From: Pyrinomonadaceae bacterium
GTDB lineage: Bacteria; Acidobacteriota; Blastocatellia; Pyrinomonadales; Pyrinomonadaceae
DNA length: 33,070 nucleotides
Reading direction: 5' to 3'
NCBI GenBank assembly: GCA_013696465.1
Contig: JACCYN010000294.1
Coordinates: 1 to 33,070, forward strand
The notes beneath the pieces are model-generated. The model did not search any database and was not told where the DNA came from. It saw nothing but the letters and a program-made list of their open reading frames with translations. The number at the start of each line of letters is the position of its first letter. Position 1 is the first letter of the stretch. A program made the position numbers and the translations under genes. Shown here piece by piece: positions 1 through 10,540 of this stretch.

Positions 1-10
1 AAGGATTTTT

Positions 11-265
11 ATGGAAGTTACTAAAGCGTTGGCGGCGTTGCAGCCGCTTTATGGACAAGACAACGTGGAGATCGTAATTGAGGACGGCAGCCGCGTGCGC
101 GGCATCGTGCGCAGCATGAAGATGACACAGGCGTTGACGAAACCGAGCGTTAAGATTGAACGCGCCGACGGAGAGATCATCAAAGTTCCGTTCGACACTA
201 TCGCCGAGATTATCGATCACAATTCAGTTTCAAACGAAGAGGCAAACGCCGCCGGAGAAAGTTAA
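11..265 (+). CDS. Small conserved-looking protein, 84 aa; possible Sm-like/small beta-barrel fold
   Basis: Complete ORF with ATG; alternating beta-type pattern VEIVIEDGSRVRGIVRSMKMTQALTKPSVKIERADGEIIKVPFDTIAEI. Function not recognised. Confidence 0.6.
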   Translation: MEVTKALAALQPLYGQDNVEIVIEDGSRVRGIVRSMKMTQALTKPSVKIERADGEIIKVPFDTIAEIIDHNSVSNEEANAAGES

Positions 266-301
266 CGGCGGCGCGCTCATCAATTTTCCTTTCAAAGTTC
301 T

Positions 302-628
302 ATGCTCGATTTTTCATCTGTCGAATGGCGCGAAACTCGCCACACGGGTATTTTCATTCACTACCTGCGGCGTGATGCGGAGACGGGCAGTGCGACCGTT
401 CTCATCCGTATGCAGCCCGGCTGCGCTTACCCGGCGCACCGGCATAACGGCATTGAAGAAATCTTCGTTTTGCAGGGCGGCTACCGGGACGCGCAGGGTG
501 AACACCGTGCAGGCAAGTACGTCCTCAACGAAGCCGATTCAGATCATCGCCCCATCGCCCTCGACGGAGAAGACTGCATTATGTTCGCCGTCGCCCATGA
601 AGGCATCGAGTTGCTTGATCGGCACTGA
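302..628 (+). CDS. Cupin-domain protein (ChrR-like single cupin), 108 aa
   Basis: Motif PGCAYPAHRHNGIEEIFVLQGGYRDAQGEHRAGKYVLNEADSDHRP is typical of a cupin metal-binding barrel. Confidence 0.8.
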   Translation: MLDFSSVEWRETRHTGIFIHYLRRDAETGSATVLIRMQPGCAYPAHRHNGIEEIFVLQGGYRDAQGEHRAGKYVLNEADSDHRPIALDGEDCIMFAVAHEGIELLDRH

Positions 629-773
629 CTCGTTCACCCGCGAGAGCGTAGAACATCTTGCGCAAGTGACATTCGCGCGCCGCACAATCAAGCGGTCGTT
701 TACTCTTTCCCCATCGTTCAGGTTATATTATGTGTGTGATTGAGACGAGAACTTTGTCTCAGTTGTTTAACGC

Positions 774-1415
774 ATGGAGAAGCCTTTGAACATACGCATC
801 GAAGATTTTGGAAGCCGGGTGGCGAACGTCTGGGAAAACCTGCGCCCCGCCACGCGCAATCTTTTTGAACAAGCTCTCGCGTCAATCGCGCCATCAACTC
901 TTTCGGCGCGCCCCGCCGCGAACATTCCCTACGACCGCCGCGCCGAATGGGAGTTGAGCCGCCTGCTCACCGCGCTCGACGAGCGCGCCGCCGACGATTC
1001 GCTCGCGCTCTCTGCCGAACAAAAAGACGAACTGCTCCGCATGATCGAAACTTGCGCGACCGTTCTGCAAACAACGGCGCAATCGGCCGAAGTCTTCGCG
1101 CAGCTCTTGGAGCGCGCGCTTCGCTCAAGCGATTATCGCAAAGTGGATCAACTCTCAGACGCTTTCTCCACGCAACTCACTACAACAGAAATCTGCGAAC
1201 TCGCCCGCCACCCGAATCCCGCGATCCGCGCCATCGCGCAAGACGCGCTCGCCCAAAGCCCGACCTCCGTGCTCGTCGAACTCTTGGGCGACCCCGTAGA
1301 TGCGGAGATCGTGCGCGACGCGCTGCTGCGTCAGGCGGACGAATACGAAATCGAAGAAGCGCGCTGGATCATCGCTGCACTCGAAGAGGGCGATCCGCTC
1401 GATGATGAAATGTAA
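774..1415 (+). CDS. Hypothetical alpha-helical repeat (HEAT-like) protein, 213 aa
   Basis: Complete ORF with good codon bias; helical, Ala/Leu-rich with HEAT-like segment ICELARHPNPAIRAIAQDALAQSP. Confidence 0.65.
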   Translation: MEKPLNIRIEDFGSRVANVWENLRPATRNLFEQALASIAPSTLSARPAANIPYDRRAEWELSRLLTALDERAADDSLALSAEQKDELLRMIETCATVLQTTAQSAEVFAQLLERALRSSDYRKVDQLSDAFSTQLTTTEICELARHPNPAIRAIAQDALAQSPTSVLVELLGDPVDAEIVRDALLRQADEYEIEEARWIIAALEEGDPLDDEM

Positions 1416-1447
1416 AGCGACTGTCAAGTGACATCGAAGATAAGAAA

Positions 1448-1494
1448 ACGCCGCTTTCAGTGTTCATCGTTGAACTGACCACTGAAAGCGGCGT
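1448..1494. terminator. Bidirectional intrinsic terminator-like hairpin
   Basis: Perfect 15-bp inverted repeat acgccgctttcagtg (1448-1462) / cactgaaagcggcgt (1480-1494), A-rich upstream and T-rich downstream, between convergent genes. Confidence 0.75.
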
Positions 1495-1511
1495 ATCTGT
1501 TTTCGATTCGC

Positions 1512-2378
1512 TTAAACGCTTGCGCCCGCCTCTTGCAATTTCCCGATCTCGCGCAGACGCTCCACCACCTGCTCGATCAGCCAATTAGGCGTTGACGCTC
1601 CGGCCGTGACGCCGACGCACCCGACACCCGCAAGATCAGCTTCCTCAATCTCATCCTGCGTCTCGATCAGAAAGCTGCGCTCGCATTGCTCCTTGCACAC
1701 GGCGAGGAGTTTCACGCTGTTTGACGAATGACGGCTGCCGATCACGTAGAAGGCGTCAACTTCTCCGGCGAGGGCGCGCGCCGCGTCCTGTCGGTCGCGC
1801 GTCGCCGAGCAGATCGTGTTGACGATCTCAGGTTCTGCGTCCGCCTTCGCGCGCACGGCTTCGGCCGTCTCAAGAAAAGTTTTCAACTTCAGTGTCGTCT
1901 GCGACACAACGAGCGGCGCGTGGAGCGCGGGCAAAGCTTCCACTTCGCTTGCGTCGCGCACGACGAAAGCGTGCTCCGGCGCGTAGCCACGAACACCGAT
2001 CATCTCCGGGTGATCTGGATTACCGACGACGACGACGTGGCGACCTTGCGCCGCCGCGCGCGAAGCGAGTCGCTGCACGCGCGTCACAAACGGGCACGTC
2101 GCGTCAATTACTTCGGCCGCGCGCTCCGTAAGTTCGCGCTGTACGTCGGGCGTGACGCCGTGCGCGCGGATTACGGCCGTCACCGATTTGTCGGTCTCGT
2201 CCGGCGTTTCAACGGCCGTTACGCCCTCGCGCGTGAGGCGATAAATCTCTTGCGTGTTGTGAATCAACGGCCCCAGCGTGCGCACCGTCGCGCCCTGCTG
2301 CAAAGCCTTCTCCGTCATCTCGACGGCGCGCTCGACACCAAAACAGAATCCGTATTCGTTCGCCAATAGAACTTGCAT
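1512..2378 (-). CDS. ispH: 4-hydroxy-3-methylbut-2-enyl diphosphate reductase
   Basis: MQVLLANEYGFCFGVERAVEMTEKAL, LGPLIHNTQEIYRL, RAHGV, DATCPFVTRVQRLA, TICSATRDRQDAARALA, VTAGASTPNWLIEQV are IspH signatures. Confidence 0.96.
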   Translation of the reverse strand: MQVLLANEYGFCFGVERAVEMTEKALQQGATVRTLGPLIHNTQEIYRLTREGVTAVETPDETDKSVTAVIRAHGVTPDVQRELTERAAEVIDATCPFVTRVQRLASRAAAQGRHVVVVGNPDHPEMIGVRGYAPEHAFVVRDASEVEALPALHAPLVVSQTTLKLKTFLETAEAVRAKADAEPEIVNTICSATRDRQDAARALAGEVDAFYVIGSRHSSNSVKLLAVCKEQCERSFLIETQDEIEEADLAGVGCVGVTAGASTPNWLIEQVVERLREIGKLQEAGASV

Positions 2379-2650
2379 AATCCGCCCTTATCTTCGCTTC
2401 ATCTACCGATCAGAACCCGATGTAAATTCCGCGCAACATGCGCATCAAGATATTAACACACCGTCACTGCCGCACCGTAAAGGCGATAAGCTATTTTGGT
2501 ATTATGTGACGTTACTTAACCTAAGTTGCTGGTTGTGATTTGATCGATCTTTGCGCTCAATCCAGTGGAAAAGCCGCGCCCCATAAACTACCTGCCTGTT
2601 ATCTTCGCTGATAACTCGAAACTTAAAGTTTCATTGTTAATTCAGACTCA

Positions 2651-5461
2651 TTAAATTTTGTCGAAGCGTAGCGGTTCGCGTAGCACGACCCGCGCGGCGA
2701 GTTGCGCGGCGCGCGCAGTCTCCGGGTGCGCATCGCGCAGTGCGGCGATCTGTAGCAACGATTCGCCTGTGCGCGAAAGTAAACGGAAAAGATCGCCCTC
2801 CTCTGCTCTCGTCTCGCGCACTAAATCTTCCCACTTCGCGCCCGCCGCCCAACTCGCTGCCGCCGCCGCCGCAGAAAAATTCATCTCCGTTACCGGATCA
2901 ACGTCGTGTCGCCATTCGACGCTTGCGATCTCATAAGCCACTTCCTCGAAGCGCGCAAGCGCGGTGACGAGTTTATCGTCAAGCGGGAGTTCGCCGAAGT
3001 CACGATCCGGATCAGCCGCCAACGCCGCAACCAAAGCAGCGATGCGCGGCGCGTCTAATGCAGCGAACAAACCGCGCTCAATCGCTTCGCCGACAACTAA
3101 CGGCTGGTCAAGCCGCAAATCCGCCAGCCACCGCCCGCGCTCCGTCACACGCTGCTTCCCGCGATCAAGATAACCGAAATGCTCAAGCACCCCTGCCCGC
3201 TGCTCAAACGCGCTCCAAGCGTCATCGCGCAACGCTTCGATGCTACGCCCCGCCCGCTCCAAGTTTTCGGCTTCACCAACAACAGCCCACAAAGCTTCGC
3301 GGCAAATCTCTTCCGCGACCGCGCGCAGAGTGATCTTTTCAATACAATCATTGATCAGCCCGACCGCCTCCTCGCCCGGCTCGCGCGCATCAATGAGCCG
3401 CGGTTCGTCGAGCGCAATCGCGCCGCCCTCCCGCACTTCCTCAAACGCCTGCTCGCGCTCATCTTCTGCGGGCGAAAACTTTTCTGCATAAACTCTGCCC
3501 ACGCGCTCCAAGTTGAAACTCGCCCGGCTTCCATCTTCGCGCACGCCGGTGACGTTTACGCCGCGCCTATCAGTCACCAAAACAAAACGCTGTCCGCGAC
3601 CTCCGAGGCGCACGATGCGACCGGGCACAACTTCCCTGTCTAGCCAAGCGATCAAAGCTTCGCGCCGCGTCTCCGGCGCGCCGCCGAGCAAATGCGACTG
3701 CGCGCTCGCAAGTCGCTCTAGCCCCTGCGCCGCTTCGACGGGCGCGCCGCAGCCCGCTTCGTCCAGCTTTCTCCGTATGCGCCCGCGCGTCTCAACTTGC
3801 TCCGCCTCAAGTTGACGTATGTTTTTTGATAGCTCGCGGTGGGCGAAACTGCGCTCGATGATATCGCGCACGTGCGCGAAGTTTCCGTAAGCGTCCAAGA
3901 GATTAAGGAGCGTCGTGTAAGTGGCGCGGAATTGACTCTCAAGCGGATCGGGCGGGGCGGTCGTTAACTGCGCGAGGCGTTGCGGGTTTTGGTGCTGGCC
4001 GGGCGCGGCGACGATGAAGCCGACGCGGTCTTTGCCGCGCCGCCCGGCGCGTCCAGTCATCTGCTGAAATTCTGAAGCGTTAAGCGCGCGCCAGCCGCGC
4101 CCCGTGCGCACGTCGGCGTTTGTGAGCACAACCGTGCGCGCCGGAAAATCAACGCCCGCCGCGACTGTCGCCGTCGCAAAGATCGCGTCGAGAAGCCCTC
4201 GACTCATCAACCGCTCAATGAGGAGTTTCCACGCGGGCAAATGTCCGGCGTGATGCGCGGCGACTCCGCCCTTAGCCGTCCCCGTCCAATGACGATGACG
4301 GCGCACCTCCGGGTGTTCGTCGGCGAACTCGCGCATCGCATGACGGCGCGCTTCGCGTCGTTCTTCCGTCTCCGTTCTAATTTTTCCGCCGCCGCGCGCA
4401 AGTGCGGCTTCAGCCGCCGCTTCGTCGCAACGCCTGCGCGTCGGCAAGAAGATGATCGCCGGAAGAAGATTGTAGAAGCCGAGCCACTGGAGCAGCATCG
4501 GCGGCGGCATCTCCGGCATGTTGAGCCTTGTCGAATTTCTTGATTCGTAATCTCGATGTCGGAATCGCCCGTCGCCCTCTTGCAGCAGACGCGCGATCTC
4601 GGAATTAAAACTTCCACGCTCATCCGTGAGCGGCGCGAGCGTGCCCTCCGGGTGGAGAAACGCCGCGCGAAGCGGCACGGGGCGCGCGCCTCCTCCCTCG
4701 CTTCGCTTCACGACGCCGCACTTTGTGCCGCGCACCTCCGCGATCCAGTGCGCAAACTCGGCGGCGTTGCCAACCGTCGCCGACAGCAGGAGAAGGCGCA
4801 CGCGCGGGTGCGACAAGATGATCGCTTCTTCCCAGACGTGCCCGCGCTCTTCGTCGGCGAGGTAATGCGCTTCGTCGAGGATCACGAGATCGGCCGTCGT
4901 TTCGCGTTCCCGCTCAGGATTGCGTAGAGCATCAAAAAGTTGATTGCGGTAAATCTCGGTGGTGCCGACGATGAGGGGCGCGCCCGCGTTCTCCTTGCGG
5001 TCGCCCGTTAAAATCCCGACCCGCTCCGCGCCGAACGCTTCTCTGAACTCCGCGTACTTAGAATTCGTTAATGCTTTAAGCGGGCTGGTGTACCACGCGC
5101 GCTTGCCCTGCTCCAACAGACGGCGAATCTCCTCGCGCGCGATCCATGTTTTTCCCGCGCCCGTCGGGGCAGTCACGAGCACATCTTCGTGTTCGATGCG
5201 GGCGAGCGCTTCGAGTTGAAACGGATCGGGGGTGAACACTGCGGGCGCGGGCGGCACGCCGATGCCTTCGAGCAGACGGCGCAACTGCGGCGAGCGCGCA
5301 AGTCGTTTCTCTAAACTAACGGACGGGCGGATTGTTTCCCCATCCCCGCGTTGCGCCCCGTCGCTCGCCCGGTGCTTGTTCGAGGCGGAATGTTTGTCCG
5401 TCCCTCTTCCGCCGCTCTTGCGTTTCGGGAAATGATTTTTCGGTGAACGTGAACGCGCCAT
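2651..5461 (-). CDS. Ski2/Mtr4-like DEAH-box superfamily 2 helicase, 936 aa
   Basis: Walker A APTGAGKTWIA, LDEAHYLADEERGHVWEE, LLLLSATVGNAAEFAHWI, FATATVAAGVDFPARTVV, FQQMTGRAGRRGKDRVGFIV. Confidence 0.92.
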   Translation of the reverse strand: MARSRSPKNHFPKRKSGGRGTDKHSASNKHRASDGAQRGDGETIRPSVSLEKRLARSPQLRRLLEGIGVPPAPAVFTPDPFQLEALARIEHEDVLVTAPTGAGKTWIAREEIRRLLEQGKRAWYTSPLKALTNSKYAEFREAFGAERVGILTGDRKENAGAPLIVGTTEIYRNQLFDALRNPERERETTADLVILDEAHYLADEERGHVWEEAIILSHPRVRLLLLSATVGNAAEFAHWIAEVRGTKCGVVKRSEGGGARPVPLRAAFLHPEGTLAPLTDERGSFNSEIARLLQEGDGRFRHRDYESRNSTRLNMPEMPPPMLLQWLGFYNLLPAIIFLPTRRRCDEAAAEAALARGGGKIRTETEERREARRHAMREFADEHPEVRRHRHWTGTAKGGVAAHHAGHLPAWKLLIERLMSRGLLDAIFATATVAAGVDFPARTVVLTNADVRTGRGWRALNASEFQQMTGRAGRRGKDRVGFIVAAPGQHQNPQRLAQLTTAPPDPLESQFRATYTTLLNLLDAYGNFAHVRDIIERSFAHRELSKNIRQLEAEQVETRGRIRRKLDEAGCGAPVEAAQGLERLASAQSHLLGGAPETRREALIAWLDREVVPGRIVRLGGRGQRFVLVTDRRGVNVTGVREDGSRASFNLERVGRVYAEKFSPAEDEREQAFEEVREGGAIALDEPRLIDAREPGEEAVGLINDCIEKITLRAVAEEICREALWAVVGEAENLERAGRSIEALRDDAWSAFEQRAGVLEHFGYLDRGKQRVTERGRWLADLRLDQPLVVGEAIERGLFAALDAPRIAALVAALAADPDRDFGELPLDDKLVTALARFEEVAYEIASVEWRHDVDPVTEMNFSAAAAAASWAAGAKWEDLVRETRAEEGDLFRLLSRTGESLLQIAALRDAHPETARAAQLAARVVLREPLRFDKI

Positions 5462-5565
5462 GAGGATTATTCTAACTCATCCGTTCTTGGGAAAACGGAT
5501 GCGTAGTGTTAACTTTTATGTGCGCTCTCGCAACCGGACGGAGCGCAGCAGCGTCTAATTAACCC

Positions 5566-6642
5566 ATGCGTCGAAATGAACGCGGGGCGCGCGAATGGCG
5601 GAGGCGAGAATTGGCAGAACTCTTTCAAACGATTAATCTGAAAAACAACTCGCGGCGCGGCGGAAGGCTAATGCGCGCCGTTGCGGGTTCGTTCCTGCTA
5701 CACCTTTTCGTTGTCGCGCTCATTCTCCTCGTGCCGGATGTGCGTAGCGTCCTTCGTCTGTCGAGCATGTTCTCCGGTGTCGAATATGGAGACGAAGCTT
5801 ACACGAAGACAAAGATCACGGAGCGCGCCGAGATCATCAACATCGCCGACATGGAAGGCGGTTTTCAGTATCCGGCCGGTTATTTCTCGAAGAACGCGCC
5901 GCCGCCTGAACCGGCCGTCGAGCGCCTTGAAGTCGTCGAAGCGCGTCCGATGCCGACTCCGCGCCCGACTCCTGTGCCGACGCCTTCTCCCACGCCGCGA
6001 CCGTCGCCCACTCCGCAAGCTTCGCCCGAAGTGGCGAACACCGGAGCGAACGCAAACACGAATTCATCTGCCGCTTCTTCCGAAGCAGAAACGGAGCGCG
6101 AGCTTGATCGTCAGGCGGCGGCGGTCGGTGTAAAACGTCCGCCGAAGATCAACGCCCGTCCGTTCAAAGATTTGCTCGCGCAAGCCAAAGCGATGCGCGA
6201 CAACGGCGAGATTGATTTAAGCCAAACGATTGAGATCACGATTGAAGCCGACCGCAATGAAGACGGCACGCTGCGCAATGTGGATGCGAGGTATGCGGGC
6301 AATCCGAAGATGAAGCAACTCGCCCTGAATTTTGCCGCCGCCTTGAGCGACAGCCGTGCCCTTTCCTTTCTCGAAGGAGTGAAACATCTGCGCATGACGA
6401 TCCGACTTGATCAGCAAAGCTTGAACGCGCGCATCATCTCGAATATGGACTCGGCGGAGCAGGCGACGGAGCTTGCGCGCGGCTACGGCATAGTGCTCGT
6501 CGGCGCGCGCATCGCCCGCAGCGGCAAAGACGAAGGCGAGATTTGGAACAACACGAAAATCTCATCGAACGGCAAACAAGTGATCTTGCAGTTCAACATG
6601 CCGCGCGAGGCGGCCGGAAGGTTGATCGCCAAGCAGTTATAA
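5566..6642 (+). CDS. TonB-like single-pass membrane protein with Pro/Thr-rich periplasmic linker
   Basis: N-terminal TM helix (AVAGSFLLHLFVVALILLVP), then PTPRPTPVPTPSPTPRPSPTP linker and an uncharacterised C-terminal domain. Confidence 0.75.
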   Translation: MRRNERGAREWRRRELAELFQTINLKNNSRRGGRLMRAVAGSFLLHLFVVALILLVPDVRSVLRLSSMFSGVEYGDEAYTKTKITERAEIINIADMEGGFQYPAGYFSKNAPPPEPAVERLEVVEARPMPTPRPTPVPTPSPTPRPSPTPQASPEVANTGANANTNSSAASSEAETERELDRQAAAVGVKRPPKINARPFKDLLAQAKAMRDNGEIDLSQTIEITIEADRNEDGTLRNVDARYAGNPKMKQLALNFAAALSDSRALSFLEGVKHLRMTIRLDQQSLNARIISNMDSAEQATELARGYGIVLVGARIARSGKDEGEIWNNTKISSNGKQVILQFNMPREAAGRLIAKQL

Positions 6643-6695
6643 GTTTTCACACGAATAAAAGTTGGGCACCTTTGTGTAATCGAAGGGTTAACAAA

Positions 6696-7394
6696 ATGAG
6701 GAAGCGAACCAAATTTGGCATCTTAACTGCCACACTCATATTTGGAATAATCGCTTATGCCGTATTAGCTCAATCTCCGGTATGGCTTTCTATCTCATCC
6801 CCAAACAAAACTTATACAGTTGAACTAACGGGTAATAAAGCTCGTCCGCGTTCGCCTTTTATTGAGCATGAAACCCGATTTAACCTTCTTAAAAATGGTC
6901 AAGTCATAATCAGAAATGCGTATGTAGATTCTTATGATTGGTTTGATTCAGGATTTGAGGATTCATATCCAGAACACACTTGGGTAAATGAGTCGGCATT
7001 AAGATTCGGGCTGAATGTCGCTGAATCCGAGAGAGGCCATGATTCTTTAGCTATCTCGAATAATACAGGCAAAACCATCAAGTATTTGAAAATCACCGCT
7101 CGTGATATGGTTTTCGTATTTGATATACCACCGAACACAAATTTTAAGTTGTCTGTGCCTCATCAGCGTTGGCTTAGTTGGATAGCTTGCGAGGGCGAGT
7201 TTGTGGACGGGCAGCCTATTCTGTGGAATGGAGTGAATTTCTTTCATGGGAATACAATTCGAGAGCCTTTACGGTATTGCGTTTCAATCAATGATAAGGC
7301 TTTGAAAATTGAGAGTCCGCAAATGGATGGATTTGACGGCAGCGGCACTGGTGATAATCCGAACATACCTAGAGCTGTAAATTGCAATCCGTAA
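6696..7394 (+). CDS. Hypothetical secreted/membrane-anchored protein, about 232 aa
   Basis: Internal ATG at 6696 (MRKRTKFGILTATLIFGIIAYAVLAQ signal sequence) is preferable to the ORF-track start at 6543, which overlaps the upstream gene. AT-rich relative to neighbours. Confidence 0.65.
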   Translation: MRKRTKFGILTATLIFGIIAYAVLAQSPVWLSISSPNKTYTVELTGNKARPRSPFIEHETRFNLLKNGQVIIRNAYVDSYDWFDSGFEDSYPEHTWVNESALRFGLNVAESERGHDSLAISNNTGKTIKYLKITARDMVFVFDIPPNTNFKLSVPHQRWLSWIACEGEFVDGQPILWNGVNFFHGNTIREPLRYCVSINDKALKIESPQMDGFDGSGTGDNPNIPRAVNCNP

Positions 7395-7611
7395 GTTAAA
7401 TGTTCTATGTCCAAGCGGTGTCCAACAACTTATTCGAGATAACGCCCCGATAGAATGCTTCTCAAGGCGCTTCCTCCAATGCAGATTGAATGCCCTTCGT
7501 GGAGCGCACCTCAATTCCGTCGCTCGTCCGTGAAGTCTTCGCCTTTGTTTTTCGCCGACTGATTTATGTTAGTGCAACGCCCGCCCTGTTAACGTGAATC
7601 TAAACCCACGC

Positions 7612-7641
7612 TTGCGTGCACGCTTATCGGTATCTTAGAAT
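7612..7641 (+). promoter_or_regulatory. Putative sigma70-type promoter for secA
   Basis: TTGCGT (7612-7617), 18-nt spacer, TAGAAT (7636-7641), about 85 bp upstream of the secA start. Confidence 0.4.
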
Positions 7642-7725
7642 TGCGGGTTCGGGTCGCCAGCAGACGAAGCGTCTAACGTCTCGTCTGCAAAAGTTTTCTA
7701 TTTATCACATCTGGATTGAACAGCA

Positions 7726-10503
7726 ATGATTGACAAATTCCTAACTAAAGTTTTCGGCAGCAGCAACCAACGGTATCTCAAAACGCTTCGCCCCGTCGTC
7801 GAGCAAGTCAACGCGCTTGAAGCTGAGATGAAAAAGCTTTCGGACGACGAATTGCGTGCGCGCACCGCCGAATTCAAAGAGCGCGTCGCCCGCCAAATCG
7901 CCGAAGCGGGCGACGACAAGGAAGATCGCAAACGCCGCACACGAACCGCGCTCGACGAGATTCTGCCCGAAGCCTTTGCGGCCGTGCGCGAAGCCTCTGT
8001 GCGCGCAACTGGAATGCGCCACTTCGATGTGCAATTGATCGGCGGCGCGGTGCTCCACTCCGGGCGCATCGCCGAGATGCGAACCGGCGAAGGCAAAACC
8101 CTCGTCGCCACGCTGCCCGCGTACCTCAACGCCCTCACGGGTCGCGGCGTCCACGTCATCACCGTTAACGACTATCTCGCCCTGCGCGATGCCGAATGGA
8201 TGGGGCAGATTTACAAATTCTTAGGCCTCACTGTCGGCTGCATCCAGAACGACATGGACGACTGGGAACGCAAGGACGCTTACGCCGCAGATATTACTTA
8301 CGGCACGAACAACGAGTTCGGCTTCGATTACCTGCGCGACAACATGAAGTTTGATTTGGCCACGTGCGTGCAGCGTGCACACTACTTCGCCGTCGTTGAC
8401 GAAGTTGACTCGATCCTTATTGACGAAGCGCGAACACCGCTCATCATCTCCGGTGCGTCCGATGAAGCGACCGACAAGTATTACCGCGCCGACGCCGTGA
8501 TTCCGCAACTCAAGCGCGGCGAGGAAGACAAAGAGAACAAGACGAAGACGGGCGACTACGTTGTTGACGAAAAGCAGCACACCGCAGTTTTGACGGAAGA
8601 GGGCGTGATGAAAGCCGAAAGAGTTCTCGGCGTCGGCAACCTCTACGATCCGTCGAACATGGAGATGCTCCACTGCGTCGAGCAAGCTTTGAAAGCCCAC
8701 ACGCTTTATCGCCTTGATCACCACTACGTTGTGCAGAACGATGAAGTAATTATCGTTGACGAGTTCACCGGACGCTTGATGAAGGGTCGTCGTTGGTCGG
8801 ACGGATTGCACCAAGCCGTCGAAGCGAAGGAAGGCGTGAAGATCGAGCGCGAGAATCAGACGCTGGCGACGATCACTTTGCAAAACTACTTCCGCCTCTA
8901 CGAAAAACTTTCCGGCATGACGGGCACGGCCGAGACGGAGGCATCAGAATTTCATGCGACCTACAAGTTGGATGTGACGGTCGTCCCGACGCACCGCCCG
9001 ATGGTCAGAACCGATTACTCGGACGTTATTTACCGCACGCTGCCTGAGAAATGGCACGCCGTCTCGGACGAGATCAAAGAGCGGCACGAGAAGGGTCAGC
9101 CCGTCCTCGTCGGCACCGTGTCGGTCGAAAACTCGGAACTCATCGCGCGCCGCCTGCAAAAGTTACGCGTGCCGCATAACGTCTTGAACGCGAAGTATCA
9201 CGAACGCGAAGCCGAGATCGTCGCGCAAGCCGGACGCAAAGGCGCAGTGACGATTGCGACCAACATGGCGGGGCGCGGCACGGACATTCTTCTCGGCGGC
9301 AACCCCGAATTCATGGCGCGCGAACTTCTCAAGCGCGAAGAGATCAACCCGGACGAAGCGACCGAAGAAGAAATGGAAGCGGCGCTCAATAACTCGAAAC
9401 CAATCGTCGAAGCGGAACACAAGGAGGTCGTCGCGCTCGGCGGATTGCACATCCTTGGCACGGAACGCCACGAGGCGCGCCGCATTGACAATCAGCTTCG
9501 CGGTCGCGCCGGACGCCAAGGCGATCCCGGCTCAAGCCGTTTCTTCCTTTCATTGGAAGACGATCTGATGCGCATATTTGCGGGCGACAAGGTGAAAGCT
9601 TTGATGCAGCGTCTGGGCATGGACGAGGGCACGGCGATTGAATCGAAAATGGTTTCAAAGCGCATCGAGTCAGCGCAGAAGTCGGTCGAAGCTCGCAACT
9701 TCGAGACGCGCAAACACCTTGTGCAGTACGACGACGTGATGAACCGTCAGAGGGAAACGATCTACGGTCTGCGGCGCCAACTGATGGAGCAGCCCGATCA
9801 GCGCGAATACCTCTTGGGCGAACGAGGCGTGGCGCGCGATCTTCTCGCCGATCTCGTCAAGCAGTACGCGGGGACGGAAGCTTCAGCCGCAGATTGGGAC
9901 GTTGAGAATCTCAAAGTCCAACTGCAATCCGTCTACGATTTTGACGCGGACGCCGAAGGAATTGATTTCACCGAAGCCAACTCCGAAGAGATCGAAGAAA
10001 CAATTTGGGGAAAACTAAAAGAGAAATACGAAACGAAAGAGCAGCAAGTCGGCGTCGAAGCGATGCGCACCTACGAGCGCATCATCATGCTCAACATCAT
10101 TGACGCGCAGTGGAAAGACCACCTGCTCGCGCTCGACCACCTCAAGCAAGGTATCGGACTCGTCGGCTACGGGCAGAAAGACCCGCTCGTGGAATATAAA
10201 AAAGAGAGCTTCGATCTTTTCCAAGCGATGCTCGACCGCATTGACACTTTCACTATTCGCTCGCTCTTCAACCTTCAGGTCGTCACCGAGCAAGCGCCCG
10301 ACGCCCTTGAGCAACAGCAACAACGCCGCCGCTCACGCCGCCCGTCCGCTTTGACGTTTACAGGGCCAAATCAAACGGCTGCGGCCGCCGGAGAAGAAGC
10401 CATCCGCGTCAAACCCGTCACGCGCGACGCGCCGAAAGTCGGTCGCAACGACACATGCCCGTGCGGATCAGGCAAGAAATACAAAAAATGCTGCGGCGCG
10501 TAA
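7726..10503 (+). CDS. secA: Protein translocase subunit SecA
   Basis: [97 protein letters not shown]-terminal SEC-C zinc motif [18 protein letters not shown]. Confidence 0.98.
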   Translation: MIDKFLTKVFGSSNQRYLKTLRPVVEQVNALEAEMKKLSDDELRARTAEFKERVARQIAEAGDDKEDRKRRTRTALDEILPEAFAAVREASVRATGMRHFDVQLIGGAVLHSGRIAEMRTGEGKTLVATLPAYLNALTGRGVHVITVNDYLALRDAEWMGQIYKFLGLTVGCIQNDMDDWERKDAYAADITYGTNNEFGFDYLRDNMKFDLATCVQRAHYFAVVDEVDSILIDEARTPLIISGASDEATDKYYRADAVIPQLKRGEEDKENKTKTGDYVVDEKQHTAVLTEEGVMKAERVLGVGNLYDPSNMEMLHCVEQALKAHTLYRLDHHYVVQNDEVIIVDEFTGRLMKGRRWSDGLHQAVEAKEGVKIERENQTLATITLQNYFRLYEKLSGMTGTAETEASEFHATYKLDVTVVPTHRPMVRTDYSDVIYRTLPEKWHAVSDEIKERHEKGQPVLVGTVSVENSELIARRLQKLRVPHNVLNAKYHEREAEIVAQAGRKGAVTIATNMAGRGTDILLGGNPEFMARELLKREEINPDEATEEEMEAALNNSKPIVEAEHKEVVALGGLHILGTERHEARRIDNQLRGRAGRQGDPGSSRFFLSLEDDLMRIFAGDKVKALMQRLGMDEGTAIESKMVSKRIESAQKSVEARNFETRKHLVQYDDVMNRQRETIYGLRRQLMEQPDQREYLLGERGVARDLLADLVKQYAGTEASAADWDVENLKVQLQSVYDFDADAEGIDFTEANSEEIEETIWGKLKEKYETKEQQVGVEAMRTYERIIMLNIIDAQWKDHLLALDHLKQGIGLVGYGQKDPLVEYKKESFDLFQAMLDRIDTFTIRSLFNLQVVTEQAPDALEQQQQRRRSRRPSALTFTGPNQTAAAAGEEAIRVKPVTRDAPKVGRNDTCPCGSGKKYKKCCGA

Positions 10504-10540
10504 AATAAATGTAGCAATTCACGCGGCAGATTCTTACAAT

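Noticed and set aside
156-743. 195-aa plus-strand ORF overlapping the 84-aa and cupin genes
   Set aside because: Overlaps two better-supported ORFs in another frame; Ser/Thr/Arg-rich composition of a shadow frame.
1728-2369. 213-aa ORF antisense to ispH
   Set aside because: Arg-rich low-quality translation; ispH on the minus strand is unambiguous.
7400-7700. Integron attC-like core sites (e.g. gtctaac) in the AT-rich flank
   Set aside because: No properly spaced inverse core/core pair or integrase; the match is a short degenerate motif likely by chance.
8221-8883. 220-aa ORF antisense to secA
   Set aside because: Conserved SecA motifs lie on the plus strand; the antisense frame shows no domain.
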